A stretch of DNA of 64,000 nt from Panorpa germanica (lineage: Eukaryota; Arthropoda; Insecta; Mecoptera; Panorpidae): assembly GCA_963678705.1 (NCBI GenBank), contig OY783216.1:11780001-11844000 (forward strand), given 5' to 3'. The notes below the pieces were generated by a model. That model was not told the DNA's origin, made no database searches, and worked only from the letters and a program-made list of their open reading frames with translations. Below are positions 9,911 to 22,834 of this stretch, one piece after another. The position numbers and the translations under genes were made by a program. Numbering within the stretch: position 1 is the first letter of the stretch; every line of letters starts with the position of its first letter.

Positions 9911-10825
9911 AGTTATATTTTTCAAAACTGATTTCTAACTGTCAAACATTTATAAAAACACTTATTTTAGAGTAAATTATCACAATATTAAAATAAACTT
10001 AAATACATTTCGTTAGAAGAAGTATTTATATAATTTATTTAATTTTTTTCCGTAATTAATTTCTCACTTTTAATCACTTTTTTTTACCTAAACTAGCAGA
10101 TGCCGATCGAACACACACACAGTAGATAGGTACCACTTGTGTTGCAAATCAAAATTAACGTCTTTGTTAACCAATATGTAGTTCTTCCTTTTTCTGTTAA
10201 GTCCCATCTGTCTTGCCAAAGGCAAGGATCATCATCTTTGTTTTACTTGAAGATTAGCCATTTTGTGTAGCTTCAAGAAACTACTCATTTTATCAAAATA
10301 TACGTTTACACAACCTTTCAAATGAGAAACACAGTACTCGTCGAATACCATTTTCCAGAGTTGAGGACAACCATTAGATAGTTGCCTCTTTTTATGAAAC
10401 GGTAATCGATTTGTAAAACTAATGTTTAACAATGAATATAGTTCTCCATAGTGCAGTAGACGTTCCTAGAGATTTTTGCCGGCCTAATTCTTCGAAGGGC
10501 ACTTGGCCACCAGACATTATTATTGGCACACTGGAATTTCTATAAATTCTATATAGTATTAAAATATGCGACAAGTTATGTTTTTTTTTGCGTTATCTTG
10601 GTATAGTGTGATTGGTCATAAACAATCAGTCACAATTTTCAAGAAAACCATATATATTGTTTACTTATAACAATTAATACACTCTCTATACATACACTAA
10701 CACTAACCTAATTATTATCAATTTCTTTGTCTATCGCACTTATTATTGTTTTATCTCAAAAACGACAAAGTTACAGTTTTAAGGTTATATTCATAAGACC
10801 GCGTATACGCGTTATATATATATTT
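9911..10825 (+). repeat. Monomer 10 (915 bp, internally deleted)
   Basis: About 187 bp are missing near 10690, where CTCTCTATACATAC runs straight into ACTAACACTAACC. The region with the ACTCG...CGAGT inverted repeat is gone. Otherwise it pairs with monomer 16. Confidence 0.97.
10232..10432 (-). pseudogene. RT fossil, unit 10 (frameshifted, 66 codons)
   Basis: It has the HKKRQ variant. The 2-bp loss moves the end into another frame (NLQVKQR). Confidence 0.55.
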
Positions 10826-11930
10826 AGTTATATTTTTCAACACTGATTTCTAACTGTTAAACATTTTTAAAAACACTTATTTTAGAGTAAATTATCACAA
10901 TATTAAAATAAACTTAAATACATTTCGTTAGAAGAAGTATTTATATAATATATTTAATTTTTTTCCGTAATTAATTTCTCACTTTTAATCACTTTTTTTT
11001 ACCTAAAGTAGCAGATGCCGATCGAACACACACACAGTAGATAGGTACCACTTGTGTTGCAAATCAAAATTAACGTCTTTGTTAACCAATATGTAGTTCT
11101 TCCTTTTTCTGTTAAGTCCCATCTGTCTTGCCAAAGGCAAGGATCATCATCTTTGTTTTACTTAAAGATATAGCCATTTCGTGTAGCTTCAAGAAACTAC
11201 ACATTTTATCAAAACATACGAGTACACAACCTTTCGAGTGAGAAACACAGTCCTCGTCGAATACCATGTTCCAGAGTTAAAGACAACCATTAGATAGTTG
11301 CCTCTTTTCATGGAACGGTAATCGGTTTGTAAAATTAATGTTTAACAATAAATATAGTTCTCCATAGTGCAGTAGACGTTCCTAGAGATTTTTTGCCGGC
11401 CTAATTCTTCGAAGTGCACTTGGCCAACAGACATTATTAAAGGCACCCTGGAAGCTCTATAAATTCTATATAGTATTTTAATATGCGACAAGTTCTGTTT
11501 TTCATTGCGTTATCTTGGTATAGTGTGATTGTTCATGAACAATCAGTAACAATTTTCAAGAAAACCATATATATTGTTTACTTGTAACAATTAACACACT
11601 CTCTTTATTATTTGAAACTCGCTCTTATACGAGTATAAACTAATTGTCATGTATTTATATTATTTATAGTTAATGTTAGTTGACTTACTTGATAGTGAGC
11701 AGCAACCTTTTGTTTTCCGTATATTTGTAGTGTTTATATGAGGTCTTCCTTATATAGGTCTACAGATTTCTTGAATTTCTTAACCAGTTGATGTTTTAGC
11801 ACTAACACTAACCTAATTATTATCAATTTCTTTGTCTATCGCACTTATTATTGTTTTATCTAAAAAACGGCAAAGTTACAGTTTTAAGCTTATATTCATA
11901 AGACCGCGTATACGCGTCATATATATATTT
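10826..11930 (+). repeat. Monomer 11 (1105 bp, T type)
   Basis: It carries GAGATTTTTTGCCGG and AAGTTCTGTTTTTCATTGCG, shared with monomers 18, 22, 24 and 32. The RT-like frame is closed at Gln24. Confidence 0.97.
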
Positions 11931-12936
11931 AGTTATATTTTTCAACACTGTTTTATAACTGTCAAACGTTTTTAAAAACACTTATTTTAAAGTAAACTAG
12001 CACAATAATAAAATAAACTTAAATTCATTTCGTTAGAAGAAGTATTTATATAATATATTTAATTTTTTTCTGTAAATAATTTCTCACTATTAATCACTTT
12101 TTTCACCTAAAGTAGCAGATGCCGATCGAACACACACACAGTAGATAGGTACCACTTTTGTTGCAAATCAAAATTAACGTCTTTGTTAACCAATATGTAG
12201 ATCTTCCTTTTTCTGTTAAGTCCCATCTGTCTTGCCAAAGGCAAGGATCATCATCTTTGTTTTACTTGAAGATATAGCCATTTTGTGTAGCTTCAAGAAA
12301 CTACACATTTTATCAAAACATACGTTTACACAACCTTTCGAGTGAGAAACACAGTCCTCGTCGAATACCATGTTTTAGAGTTGAGGACAACCATTAGATA
12401 GTTGCCTCTTTTCATGGAACGGTAATCAGTTTGTAAAATTAATGTTTAACAATAAATATAGTTCTCCATAGTGCAGTAGACGTTTCTAGAGATGTTTGCC
12501 GGCCTAATTCTTCGAACGGCACTTGGTCACCAGATATTATTAAAGGCACCCTGGAATTTCTTTAAATTCTATATAGTATTTTAATATGCGACAAGTTATG
12601 TTTTTCTTTGCGTTATCTTGGTATAGTGTAATTGTTCATGAACAATCAGTAACAATTTTCAAGTAAACCATATATAATGTTTACTTATACCAATTAATAC
12701 ACTCTTTTTATTATTTGAAACTCGCTTTTATACGAGTATAAACTAATTGTTATGTATTAATATTATTTATAGTTAATGTTATTTGACTTACTTGATAGTG
12801 AGCAGCAACCTTTTGTTTTCTGTGTATTTGTAGTGTTTATATGAGTTCTTTTTTATATAGGTCTACAAAGTTACGACAAGGTTACAGTTTTAGGGTTATA
12901 TTTATAAGACTGCGTATACGCGTTATATATATATTT
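11931..12936 (+). repeat. Monomer 12 (1006 bp, short class, S 5' half)
   Basis: This is the first short-class unit in the window. The junction reads GGTCTACAAAGTTACGACAAGG. Its palindrome has one change (TGCGTATACGCG). The RT-like frame is closed at Arg9. Confidence 0.97.
12860..12885. other. Short-class deletion junction (first copy, unit 12)
   Basis: GGTCTACAAAGTTACGACAAGG replaces about 97 bp that normally run from GGTCTACAG to CGACAAAG. The same junction, mostly as GGTCTACAAGGTTACGACAAGG, is in units 25, 29, 33, 35, 43, 51, 54 and 59, each also with GAGTTCTTC just upstream. Confidence 0.9.
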
Positions 12937-14038
12937 AGTTATATTTTTCAACACTAGTTTCTAACTGTCAAACATTTTTAAAAACACTTATTTCAGAGTA
13001 AATTAGCACAATATTAAAATAAACTTAAATACATTTCGTTAGAAGAAGTATTTATATAATATATTTAATTTTTTTCTGTAATTAAATTCTCACTTTTAAT
13101 CACTTTTTTCACCTAAAGTAGCAGATGCCGATCGAACACACACACAGTAGATATTTAGCACTTGTGTTGCAAATCAAAATTAACGTCTTTGTTAACAAAT
13201 ATGTAGTTCTTCCTTTTTCTGTTAAGTCCCATCTGTCTTGCCAAAGGCAAGGATCATCATCTTTGTTTTACTTGAAAAATAGCCATTTTGTGTAGCTTCA
13301 AGAAACTACTCATTTTATCAAAATATACGATTACACAACCTTTTAAGTGAGAAACACAGTACTCGTCGAATACCATTTTCCAGAGTTGAGGACAACCATT
13401 AGATAGTTGCCTCTTTTCATGGAACGGTAATCGGTTTGTAAAATTAATGTATGACAATGAATATAGTTCTTTATAGTGCAGTAGACGTTCCTAGAGATTT
13501 TTGCCGGCCTAATTTTTCGAAGGGCGCTTGGCCACCAGACATTATTGAAGGCACCCTGAAATTTCTATAAATTCTATATAGTATTATAATATGCGATAAG
13601 TTATGTTTTTTCTTGCGTTATCTTGGTATAATGTGATTGTTCATGAACAATCAGTCACAATTTTCAAGAAAACCATATATATTGTTTACTTATAACAATT
13701 AATACACTCTCTTTATTATTTAAAACTCGCTTTTATACGAGTATAAACTAATTGTTATGTATTAATATTATTTATAGTTAATGTTATTTGACTTACTTAA
13801 TAGTGAGCAGCAACCTTTTGTTTTCCGTATATTTGTAGTGTTTATATGAGGTCTTTCTTATATAGGTCTACAGATTTCTTAAATTTCTTAACCAGTTGAT
13901 GTTTTAGCACTAACACTAACCTAATTATTATAAATTTCTTTGTCTATCGCACTTATTATAGTTTTATCTCAAAATCGACAAAGTTACAGTTTTAAGGTTA
14001 TATTTATAAGACCGCGTATACGCGTCATATATATATTT
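12937..14038 (+). repeat. Monomer 13 (1102 bp, T type)
   Basis: It carries AGATATTTAGCAC in place of AGATAGGTACCAC. It pairs with monomer 7. The RT-like frame is open but frameshifted at its end. Confidence 0.97.
13257..13457 (-). pseudogene. RT fossil, unit 13 (frameshifted, 66 codons)
   Basis: It begins TTG TCA TAC (MSYINF) because of the AATGTATGACAATG variant, and ends in the shifted frame (QVKQR). Confidence 0.55.
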
Positions 14039-15141
14039 AGTTATATTTTTCAACACTGGTTTCTAACTGTCAAACATTTTTAAAAACACTTATTTTAGAG
14101 TAAATTAGCACAATATTAAAATAAACCTAAATACATTTCGTTAGAAGAAATATTTATATAATATATTTAATTTTTTTCCGTAATTAATTTCTCACTTTTA
14201 ATCACTTTTTTCACCTAAAGTAGCAGATGCCGATCGAACACACACACAGTAGATAGGTACCACTTGTGTTGCAAATCAAAATTAACGTCTTTGTTAACAA
14301 ATATGTAGTTCTTCCTTTTTCTGTTAAGTCCCATCTGTCTTGCCAAAGGCAAGGATCATCATCTTTGTTTTACTTAAAGATATAGCCATTTTGTGTAGCT
14401 TCAAGAAACTACACATTTTATCAAAACATACGATTACACAACCTTTCGAATGAGAAACACAGTCCTCGTCGAATACCATGTTCCAGAGTTAAAGACAACC
14501 ATTAGATAGTTGCCTCTTTTCATGAAACGGTAATCGGTTTGTAAAATTAATGTTTAACAATAAATATAGTTCTCCATAGTGCAGTAGACGTTCCTAGAGA
14601 TTTTTGCCGGCCTAATTCTTCGAAGGGCACTTGGCCACCAGACATTATTAAAGGCACCCTGGAAGCTCTATAAATTCTATATAGTATTTTAATATGCGAC
14701 AAGTTATGTTTTTCTTTGCGTTATCTTGGTATAGTGTGATTGTTCATGAACAATCAGTAACAATTTTCAAGAAAACCATATATATTGTTTACTTATAACA
14801 ATTAACACACTCTCTTTATTATTTGAAACTCGCTCTTATACGAGTTTAAACTAATTGTCATGTATTTATATTATTTATAGTTAATGTTAGTTGACTTACT
14901 TGATAGTGAGCAGCAACCTTTTGTTTTCCGTATATTTGTAGTGTTTATATGAGGTCTTGCTTATATAGGTCCACAGATTTCTTGAATTTCTTAATTAGTT
15001 GATGTTTTAGCACTAACACTAACCTAATTATTATCAATTTCTTTGTCTATCGCACTAATTATTGTTTTATCTAAAAATCAGCAAAGTTACAGTTTTAAGC
15101 TTATATTCATAAGACCGCGTATACGCGTCATATATATATTA
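14039..15141 (+). repeat. Monomer 14 (1103 bp, T type)
   Basis: It pairs with monomer 8. The RT-like frame is closed at Gln24. Confidence 0.97.
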
Positions 15142-16243
15142 AGTTATATTTTTCAACACTGGTTTCTAACTGTCAAACATTTTTTAAAACACTTATTTTA
15201 AAGTAAACTAGCACAATAATAAAATAAACTTAAATTCATTTCGTTAGAAGAAGTATTTATATAATATATTTAATTTTTTTCTGTAAATAATTTCTCACTT
15301 TTAATCCCTTTTTTCACCTAAAGTAGCAGATGCCGATCGAACACACACACAGTAGATAGGTACCACTTGTGTTGCAAATCAAAATTAACGTCTTTGTTAA
15401 CCAATATGTAGATCTTCCTTTTTCTGTTAAGTCCCATCTGTCTTGCCAAAGGCAAGGATCATCATCTTTGTTTTACTTGAAGATATAGCCATTTTGTGTA
15501 GCTTCAAGAAACTACACATTCTATCAAAACATACGTTTACACAACCTTTCGAGTGAGAAACACAGTCCTCGTCGAATACATGTTCCAGAGTTGAGGACAA
15601 CCATTAGATAGTTGCCTCTTTTTATGGAACGGTAATCAGTTTGTAAAATTAATGTTTAACAATAAATATAGTTCTCCATAGTGCAGTAGACGTTTCTAGA
15701 GATTTTTGCCGGCCTAATTCTTCGAAGGGCACTTGGTCACCAGATATTAATAAAGGCACCCTGGAATTTCTATAAATTCTATATAGTATTTTAATATGCG
15801 ACAAGTTATGTTTTTCTTTGCGTTATCTTGGTATAGTGTAATTGTTCATGAACAATCAGTAACAATATTCAAGTAAACCATATATAATGTTTACTTATAC
15901 CAAATTATAAACTCTCTTTATTATTTGAAACTCGCTTTTATACGAGTATAAACTAATTGTCATGTATTTATATTATTTATAGTTAATGTTAGTTGACTTA
16001 CTTGATAGTGAGCAGCAACCTTTTGTTTTCTGTATATTTGTAGTGTTTATATGAGGTCTTCCTTATATAGGTCTACAGATTTCTTGAATTTCTTAACCAG
16101 TTGATGTTTTAGCACTAACACTAACCTAATTATTATCAATTTCTTTGTCTATCGCACTTATTATTGTTTTATCTCAAAAACGACAAAGTAACAGTTTTAA
16201 GGTTTGATTCATAAGACCGCGTATACGCGTCATATATATATTT
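15142..16243 (+). repeat. Monomer 15 (1102 bp, S type)
   Basis: It pairs with monomer 9. A private 1-bp deletion (GTCGAATACATG) adds a frameshift to the Arg9 stop in the RT-like segment. Confidence 0.97.
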
Positions 16244-17339
16244 AGTTATATTTTTCAAAACTGATTTCTAACTGTCAAACATTTATAAAAACACTTATTT
16301 TAGAGTAAATTATCACAATATTAAAATAAACTTAAATACATTTCGTTAGAAGAAGTATTTATATAATATATTTAATTTTTTTCCGTAATTAATTTCTCAC
16401 TTTTAATCACTTTTTTTTACCTAAACTAGCAGATGCCGATCGAACACACACACAGTAGATAGGTACCACTTGTGTTGCAAATCAAAATTAACGTCTTTTT
16501 TAACCAATATGTAGTTCTTCCTTTTTCTGTTAAGTCCCATCTGTCTTGCCAAAGGCAAGGATCATCATCTTTGTTTTACTTGAAGATTAGCCATTTTGTG
16601 TAGCTTCAAGAAACTACTCATTTTATCAAAATATACGATTACACAACCTTTTAAGTGAGAAACACAGTACTCGTCGAATACCATTTTCCAGAGTTGAGGA
16701 CAACCATTAGATAGTTGCCTCTTTTTATGAAACGGTAATCGATTTGTAACACTAATGTTTAACAATGAATATAGTTCTCCATAGTGCAGTAGACGTTCCT
16801 AGAGATTTTTGCCGGCCTAATTCTTCGAAGGCCACCAGACATTATTATTGGCACACTGGAATTTCTATAAATTCTATATAGTATTAAAATATGCGACAAG
16901 TTATGTTTTTTTTTGCGTTATCTTGGTATAGTGTGATTGTTCATAAACAATCAGTCACAATTTTCAAGAAAACCATATATATTGTTTACTTATAACAATT
17001 AATACACTCTCTTTATTATTTAAAACTCGCTTTAATACGAGTAAAAAACAAATTGTTATGTATTAATATTATTTATAGTTAATGTTATTTGACTTACTTG
17101 ATAGTGAGCAGCAACCTTTGGTTTTCCGTATATTTGTAGTGTTTATATGAGGTGTTTCTTATATAGGTCTACAGATTTCTTAAATTTCTTAACCAGTTGA
17201 TGTTTTAGCACTAACACTAACCTAATTATTATCAATTTCTTTGTCTATCGCACTTATTATTGTTTTATCTCAAAAACGACAAAGTAACAGTTTTAAGGTT
17301 TGATTCATAAGACCGCGTATACGCGTTATATATATATTT
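16244..17339 (+). repeat. Monomer 16 (1096 bp, T type)
   Basis: An 8-bp loss between GG repeats (CGAAGGCCACCAG) lies near 16829. Only monomer 20 shares it. The 5' half pairs with monomer 10. Confidence 0.97.
16565..16765 (-). pseudogene. RT fossil, unit 16 (frameshifted, 66 codons)
   Basis: Partner of the unit 10 copy, with F6V and the same frameshift. Confidence 0.55.
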
Positions 17340-18444
17340 AGTTATATTTTTCAACACTAGTTTCTAACTGTCAAACTTTTTTAAAAACACTTATTTTAGA
17401 GTAAATTAGCACAATATTAGAATAAACTTAAATACATTTCGTTAGAAGAAGTATTTATATAATATATTTAATTTTTTTCCGTAATTAAATTCTCACTTTT
17501 AATCACTTTTTTCACCTAAAGTAGCAGATGCCGATCGAACACACACACAGTAGATATTTAGCACTTGTGTTGCAAATCAAAATTAACGTCTTTGTTAACC
17601 AATATGTAGTTCTTCCTTTTTCTGTTAAGTCCCATCTGTCTTGCCAAAGGCAAGGATCATCATCTTTGTTTTACTTAAATATATAGCCATTTTGTGTAGC
17701 TTCAAGAAACTACACATTTTATCAAAACATACGTTTACACAACCTTTCGAGTGGGAAACACAGTCCTCGTCGAATACCATGTTCCAGAGTTGAGGACAAC
17801 CATTAGATAGGTACCTCTTTTCATGGAACAGTAATTGGTTTGTAAAATTAATGTTTAACAATGAATATAGTTCTCCATAGTGCAGTAGACGTTCCTAGAG
17901 ATTTTTGCCGGCCTAATTCTTCGAAGCGCGCTTGGCCACCAGACATTATTGAAGGCACCCTAGAATTTCTATAAATTCTTTATAGTATTATAATATGCGA
18001 CAAGTTATGTTTTTTTTTGCGTTATCTTGGTATAGTGTGATTGTTCATGAACAATCAGTCACAATTTTTAAGAAAACCATATATATTGTTTACTTATAAC
18101 AATTAATACACTCTCTTTATAATTTGAAACTCGCTTTTATACGAGTATAAACTAATTGTTATGTATTAATATTATTTATAGTTAATGTTATTTGACTTAC
18201 TTGATAGTGAGCAGCAACCTTTTGTTTTCAGTATATTTGTAGTGTTTATATGAGGTCTTCTTTATATAGGTCTACAGATTTCTTGAATTTATTAACAAGT
18301 TGATGTTTTAGCACTAACACTAACCTAATTATTATCAATTTCTTTGTCTATCGCACTTATTATTGTTTTATCTCAAAAACGACAAAGTTACAGTTTTAAG
18401 GTTATATTCATAAGACCGCGTATACGCGTTATATATATATATTT
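17340..18444 (+). repeat. Monomer 17 (1105 bp, T type)
   Basis: It has AAACTTTTTTAAAAAC near the start and AGATATTTAGCAC. It pairs with monomer 21. The RT-like frame is open. Confidence 0.97.
17625..17861 (-). pseudogene. RT fossil, unit 17 (open, 78 codons)
   Basis: The N-terminal part reads NQLLFHEKRYLSNGCPQ. The motif D-like end reads IYLSKTKMMIL. Confidence 0.58.
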
Positions 18445-19548
18445 AGTTATATTTTTCAACACTGATTTCTAACTGTCAAACATTTTTAAAAACACTTATT
18501 TTAGAGTAAATTATCACAATATTAAAATAAACTTCAATACATTTCGTTAGAAGAAGTATTTATATAATATATTTAATTTTTTTCCGTAATTAATTTCTCA
18601 CTTTTAATCACTTTTTTTACCTAAAGTAGCAGATGCCGATCGAACACACACACAGTAGATAGGTACCATTTGTGTTGCAAATCAAAATTAACGTCTTTGT
18701 TAACCAATATGTAGTTCTTCCTTTTTCTGTTAAGTCCCATCTGTCTTGCCAAAGGCAAGGATCATCATCTTTGTTTTACTTAAAGATATAGCCATTTCGT
18801 GTAGCTTCAAGAAACTACACATTTTATCAAAACATACGAGTACACAACCTTTCGAATGAGAAACACAGTCCTCGTCGAATACCATGTTCCAGAGTTAAAG
18901 ACAACCATTAGATAGTTGCCTCTTTTCATGGAACGGTAATCGGTTTGTAAAATTAATGTTTAACAATAAATATAGTTCTCCATAGTGCAGTAGACGTTCC
19001 TAGAGATTTTTTGCCGGCCTAATTCTTCGAAGTGCACTTGGCCAACAGACATTATTAAAGGCACCCTGGAAGCTCTATAAATTCTATATAGTATTTTAAT
19101 ATGCGACAAGTTCTGTTTTTCATTGCGTTATCTTGGTATAGTGTGATTGTTCATGAACAATCAGTAACAATTTTCAAGAAAACCATATATATTGTTTACT
19201 TGTAACAATTAACACACTCTCTTTATTATTTGAAACTCGCTCTTATACGAGTATAAACTAATTGTCATGTATTTATATTATTTATAGTTAATGTTAGTTG
19301 ACTTACTTGATAGTGAGCAGCAACCTTTTGTTTTCCGTATATTTGTAGTGTTTATATGAGGTCTTCCTTATATAGGTCTACAGATTTCTTGAATTTCTTA
19401 ACCAGTTGATGTTTTAGCACTAACACTAACCTAATTATTATCAATTTCTTTGTCTATCGCACTTATTATTGTTTTATCTAAAAAACGGCAAAGTTACAGT
19501 TTTAAGCTTATATTCATAAGACCGCGTATACGCGTCATATATATATTT
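18445..19548 (+). repeat. Monomer 18 (1104 bp, T type)
   Basis: It is near-identical to monomer 22 and belongs to the AAGTTCTGTTTTTCATTG group. The RT-like frame is closed at Gln24. Confidence 0.97.
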
Positions 19549-20651
19549 AGTTATATTTTTCAACACTGTTTTCTAACTGTCAAACGTTTTTAAAAACACT
19601 TATTTTAAAGTAAACTAGCACAATAATAAAATAAACTTAAATTCATTTCGTTAGAAGAAGTATTTATATAATATATTTAATTTTTTTCTGTAAATAATTT
19701 CTCACTATTAATCACTTTTTTCACCTAAAGTAGCAGATGCCGATCGAACACACACACAGTAGATAGGTACCACTTGTGTTGCAAATCAAAATTACCGTCT
19801 TTGTTAACCAATATGTAGTTCTTCCTTTTTCTGTTAAGTCCCATCTGTCTTGCAAAAGGCAAGGATAATCATCTTTCTTTTACTTAAAGATATAGCCATT
19901 TCGTGTAGCTTCAAGAAACTACACATTTTATCAAAACATACGTTTACACAACCTTTCGAGTGGGAAACACAGTCCTCGTCGAATACCATGTTCCAGAGTT
20001 GAGGACAACCATTAGATAGGTACCTCTTTTCATGGATCAGTAATCGGTTTGTAAAATTAATGTTTAACAATGAATATAGTTCTCCATAGTGCAGTAGACG
20101 TTCCTAGAGATTTTTGCCAGCCTAATTCTTCGAAGCGCGCTTGGCCACCAGACATTATTGAAGGCACCCTAGAATTTCTATAAATTCTTTATAGTATTAT
20201 AATATGCGACAAGTTATGTTTTTTTTTGCGTTATCTTGGTATAGTGTGATTGTTCATGAACAATCAGTCACAATTTTTAAGAAAACCATATATATTGTTT
20301 ACTTATAACAATTAATACACTCTCTTTATAATTTGAAACTCGCTTTTATACGAGTATAAACTAATTGTTATGTATTAATATTATTTATAGTTAATGTTAT
20401 TTGACTTACTTGATAGTGAGCAGCAACCTTTTGTTTTCCGTATATTTGTAGTGTTTATATAAGGTCTTCTTTATATAGGTCTACAGATTTCCTGAATTTA
20501 TTAACAAGTTGATGTTTTAGCACTAACACTAACCTAATTATTATCAATTTCTTTGTCTATCGCACTTATTATTGTTTTATCTCAAAAACGACAAAGTTAC
20601 AATTTTAAGGTTATATTCATAAGACCGCGTATACGCGTTATATATATATTT
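19549..20651 (+). repeat. Monomer 19 (1103 bp, S 5' half)
   Basis: It is near-identical to monomer 23. The RT-like frame is open. Confidence 0.97.
19834..20070 (-). pseudogene. RT fossil, unit 19 (open, 78 codons)
   Basis: It has the NRLLIHEKRYLS form and ends SKRKMIILAFCK. Confidence 0.58.
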
Positions 20652-21747
20652 AGTTATATTTTTCAACACTGATTTCTAACTGTCAAACATTTTTAAAAAC
20701 ACTTATTTTAGAGTAAATTATCACAATATTAAAATAAACTTAAATACATTTCGTTAGAAGAAGTATTTATATAATATATTTAATTTTTTTCCGTAATTAA
20801 ATTCTCACTTTTAATCACTTTTTTCACCTAAAGTAGCAGATGCCGATCGAACACACACACAGTAGATATTTAGCACTTGTGTTGCAAATCAAAATTAACG
20901 TCTTTGTTAACAAATATGTAGTTCTTCCATTTTCTGTTAAGTCCCATCTGTCTTGCCAAAGGCAAGGATCATCATCTTTGTTTTACTTAAAGATATAGCC
21001 ATTTCGTGTAGCTTTAAGAAACTACACATTTTATCAAAACATACGAGTACACAACCTTTCGAATGAGAAACACAGTCCTCGTCGAATACCATTTTCCAGA
21101 GTTGAGGACAACCATTAGATAGTTGCCTCTTTTTATGAAACGGTAATCGATTTGTAAAACTAATGTTTAACAATGAATATAGTTCTCCATAGTGCAGTAG
21201 ACGTTCCTAGAGATTTTTGCCGGCCTAATTCTTCGAAGGCCACCAGACATTATTATTGGCACACTGGAATTTCTATAAATTCTATATAGTATTAAAATAT
21301 GCGACAAGTTATGTTTTTTTTTGCGTTATCTTGGTATAGTGTGATTGTTCATAAACAATCAGTCACAATTTTCAAGAAAACCATATATATTGTTTACTTA
21401 AAACAATTAATACACTCTCTTTATTATTTAAAACTCGCTTTAATACGAGTAAAAAACAAATTGTTATGTATTAATATTATTTATAGTTAATGTTATTTGA
21501 CTTACTTGATAGTGAGCAGCAACCTTTGGTTTTCCGTATATTTGTAGTGTTTATATGAGGTGTTTCTTATATAGGTCTACAGATTTCTTAAATTTCTTAA
21601 CCAGTTGATGTTTTAGCACTAACACTAACCTAATTATTATCAATTTCTTTGTCTATCGCACTTATTATTGTTTTATCTCAAAAACGACAAAGTAACAGTT
21701 TTAAGGTTTGATTCATAAGACCGCGTATACGCGTTATATATATATTT
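20652..21747 (+). repeat. Monomer 20 (1096 bp, mosaic T type)
   Basis: The start resembles monomer 24, the middle carries AGATATTTAGCAC, and the 3' half has the 8-bp deletion of monomer 16. It therefore looks recombinant. The RT-like frame is open. Confidence 0.97.
20937..21173 (-). pseudogene. RT fossil, unit 20 (open, 78 codons)
   Basis: It combines the NISFTN/HKKRQ front of units 10 and 16 with a full-length SLSKTK end. This supports the mosaic reading of unit 20. Confidence 0.58.
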
Positions 21748-22834
21748 AGTTATATTTTTCAACACTAGTTTCTAACTGTCAAACTTTTTTAAAAACACTT
21801 ATTTTAGAGTAAATTAGCACAATATTAGAATAAACTTAAATACATTTCGTTAGAAGAAGTATTTATATAATATATTTAATTTTTTTTATTAATCACTTTT
21901 TTCACCTAAAGTAGCAGATGCCGATCGAACACACACACAGTAGATAGGTACCACTTGTGTTGCAAATCAAAATTAACGTCTTTGTTAACCAATATGTAGT
22001 TCTTCCTTTTTCTGTTAAGTCCCATCTGTCTTGCAAAAGGCAAGGATCATCATCTTTCTTTTACTTAAAGATATAGCCATTTCGTGTAGCTTCAAGAAAC
22101 TACACATTTTATCAAAACATACGTTTACACAACCTTTCGAGTGGGAAACACAGTCCTCGTCGAATACCATGTTCCAGAGTTGAGGACAACCATTAGATAG
22201 GTACCTCTTTTCATGGAACAGTAATTGGTTTGTAAAATTAATGTTTAACAATGAATATAGTTCTCCATAGTGCAGTAGACGTTCCTAGAGATTTTTGCCG
22301 GCCTAATTCTTCGAAGCGCGCTTGGCCACCAGACATTATTGAAGGCACCCTAGAATTTCTATAAATTCTTTATAGTATTATAATATGCGACAAGTTATGT
22401 TTTTTTTTGCGTTATCTTGGTATAGTGTGATTGTTCATGAACAATCAGTCACAATTTTTAAGAAAACCATATATATTGTTTACTTATAACAATTAATACA
22501 CTCTCTTTATAATTTGAAACTCGCTTTTATACGAGTATAAACTAATTGTTATGTATTAATATTATTTATAGTTAATGTTATTTGACTTACTTGATAGTGA
22601 GCAGCAACCTTTTGTTTTCAGTATATTTGTAGTGTTTATATGAGGTCTTCTTTATATAGGTCTACAGATTTCTTGAATTTATTAACAAGTTGATGTTTTA
22701 GCACTAACACTAACCTAATTATTATCAATTTCTTTGTCTATCGCACTTATTATTGTTTTATCTCAAAAACGACAAAGTTACAGTTTTAAGGTTATATTCA
22801 TAAGACCGCGTATACGCGTTATATATATATATTT
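21748..22834 (+). repeat. Monomer 21 (1087 bp, T type)
   Basis: About 18 bp are missing near 21885, after the poly-T run, relative to its partner monomer 17. The RT-like frame is open. Confidence 0.97.
22015..22251 (-). pseudogene. RT fossil, unit 21 (open, 78 codons)
   Basis: The front is like unit 17 (NQLLFHEKRYLS). The end is like unit 23 (SKRKMMILAFCK). Confidence 0.58.

Larger units (their letters stand above)
6605..10825 (+). repeat. Higher-order block, copy 1 (units 7-10)
   Basis: The units match 13-16 one by one at offsets of 6332-6334 bp. Shared private marks include AATGTATGACAATG, TTAATTAGTTGATG and TTAATCCCTTTTTTC. Copy 1 has the 187-bp deletion in unit 10. Confidence 0.85.
12937..17339 (+). 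repeat. Higher-order block, copy 2 (units 13-16)
   Basis: Second copy of units 7-10. It differs by the AGATATTTAGCAC form in unit 13 and the 8-bp deletion in unit 16. Confidence 0.85.
17340..20651 (+). repeat. Four-unit higher-order repeat, copy 1 (units 17-19)
   Basis: Units 17, 18 and 19 recur as 21, 22 and 23 at 4390-4408 bp. The fourth positions (20 and 24) agree only in part because unit 20 is mosaic. Confidence 0.88.

Noticed and set aside
21299..21490. Plus-strand 63-codon open frame in unit 20
   Set aside because: It is open only because of local changes in one monomer. The equivalent region is closed in the others and the product is low-complexity AT-rich translation.
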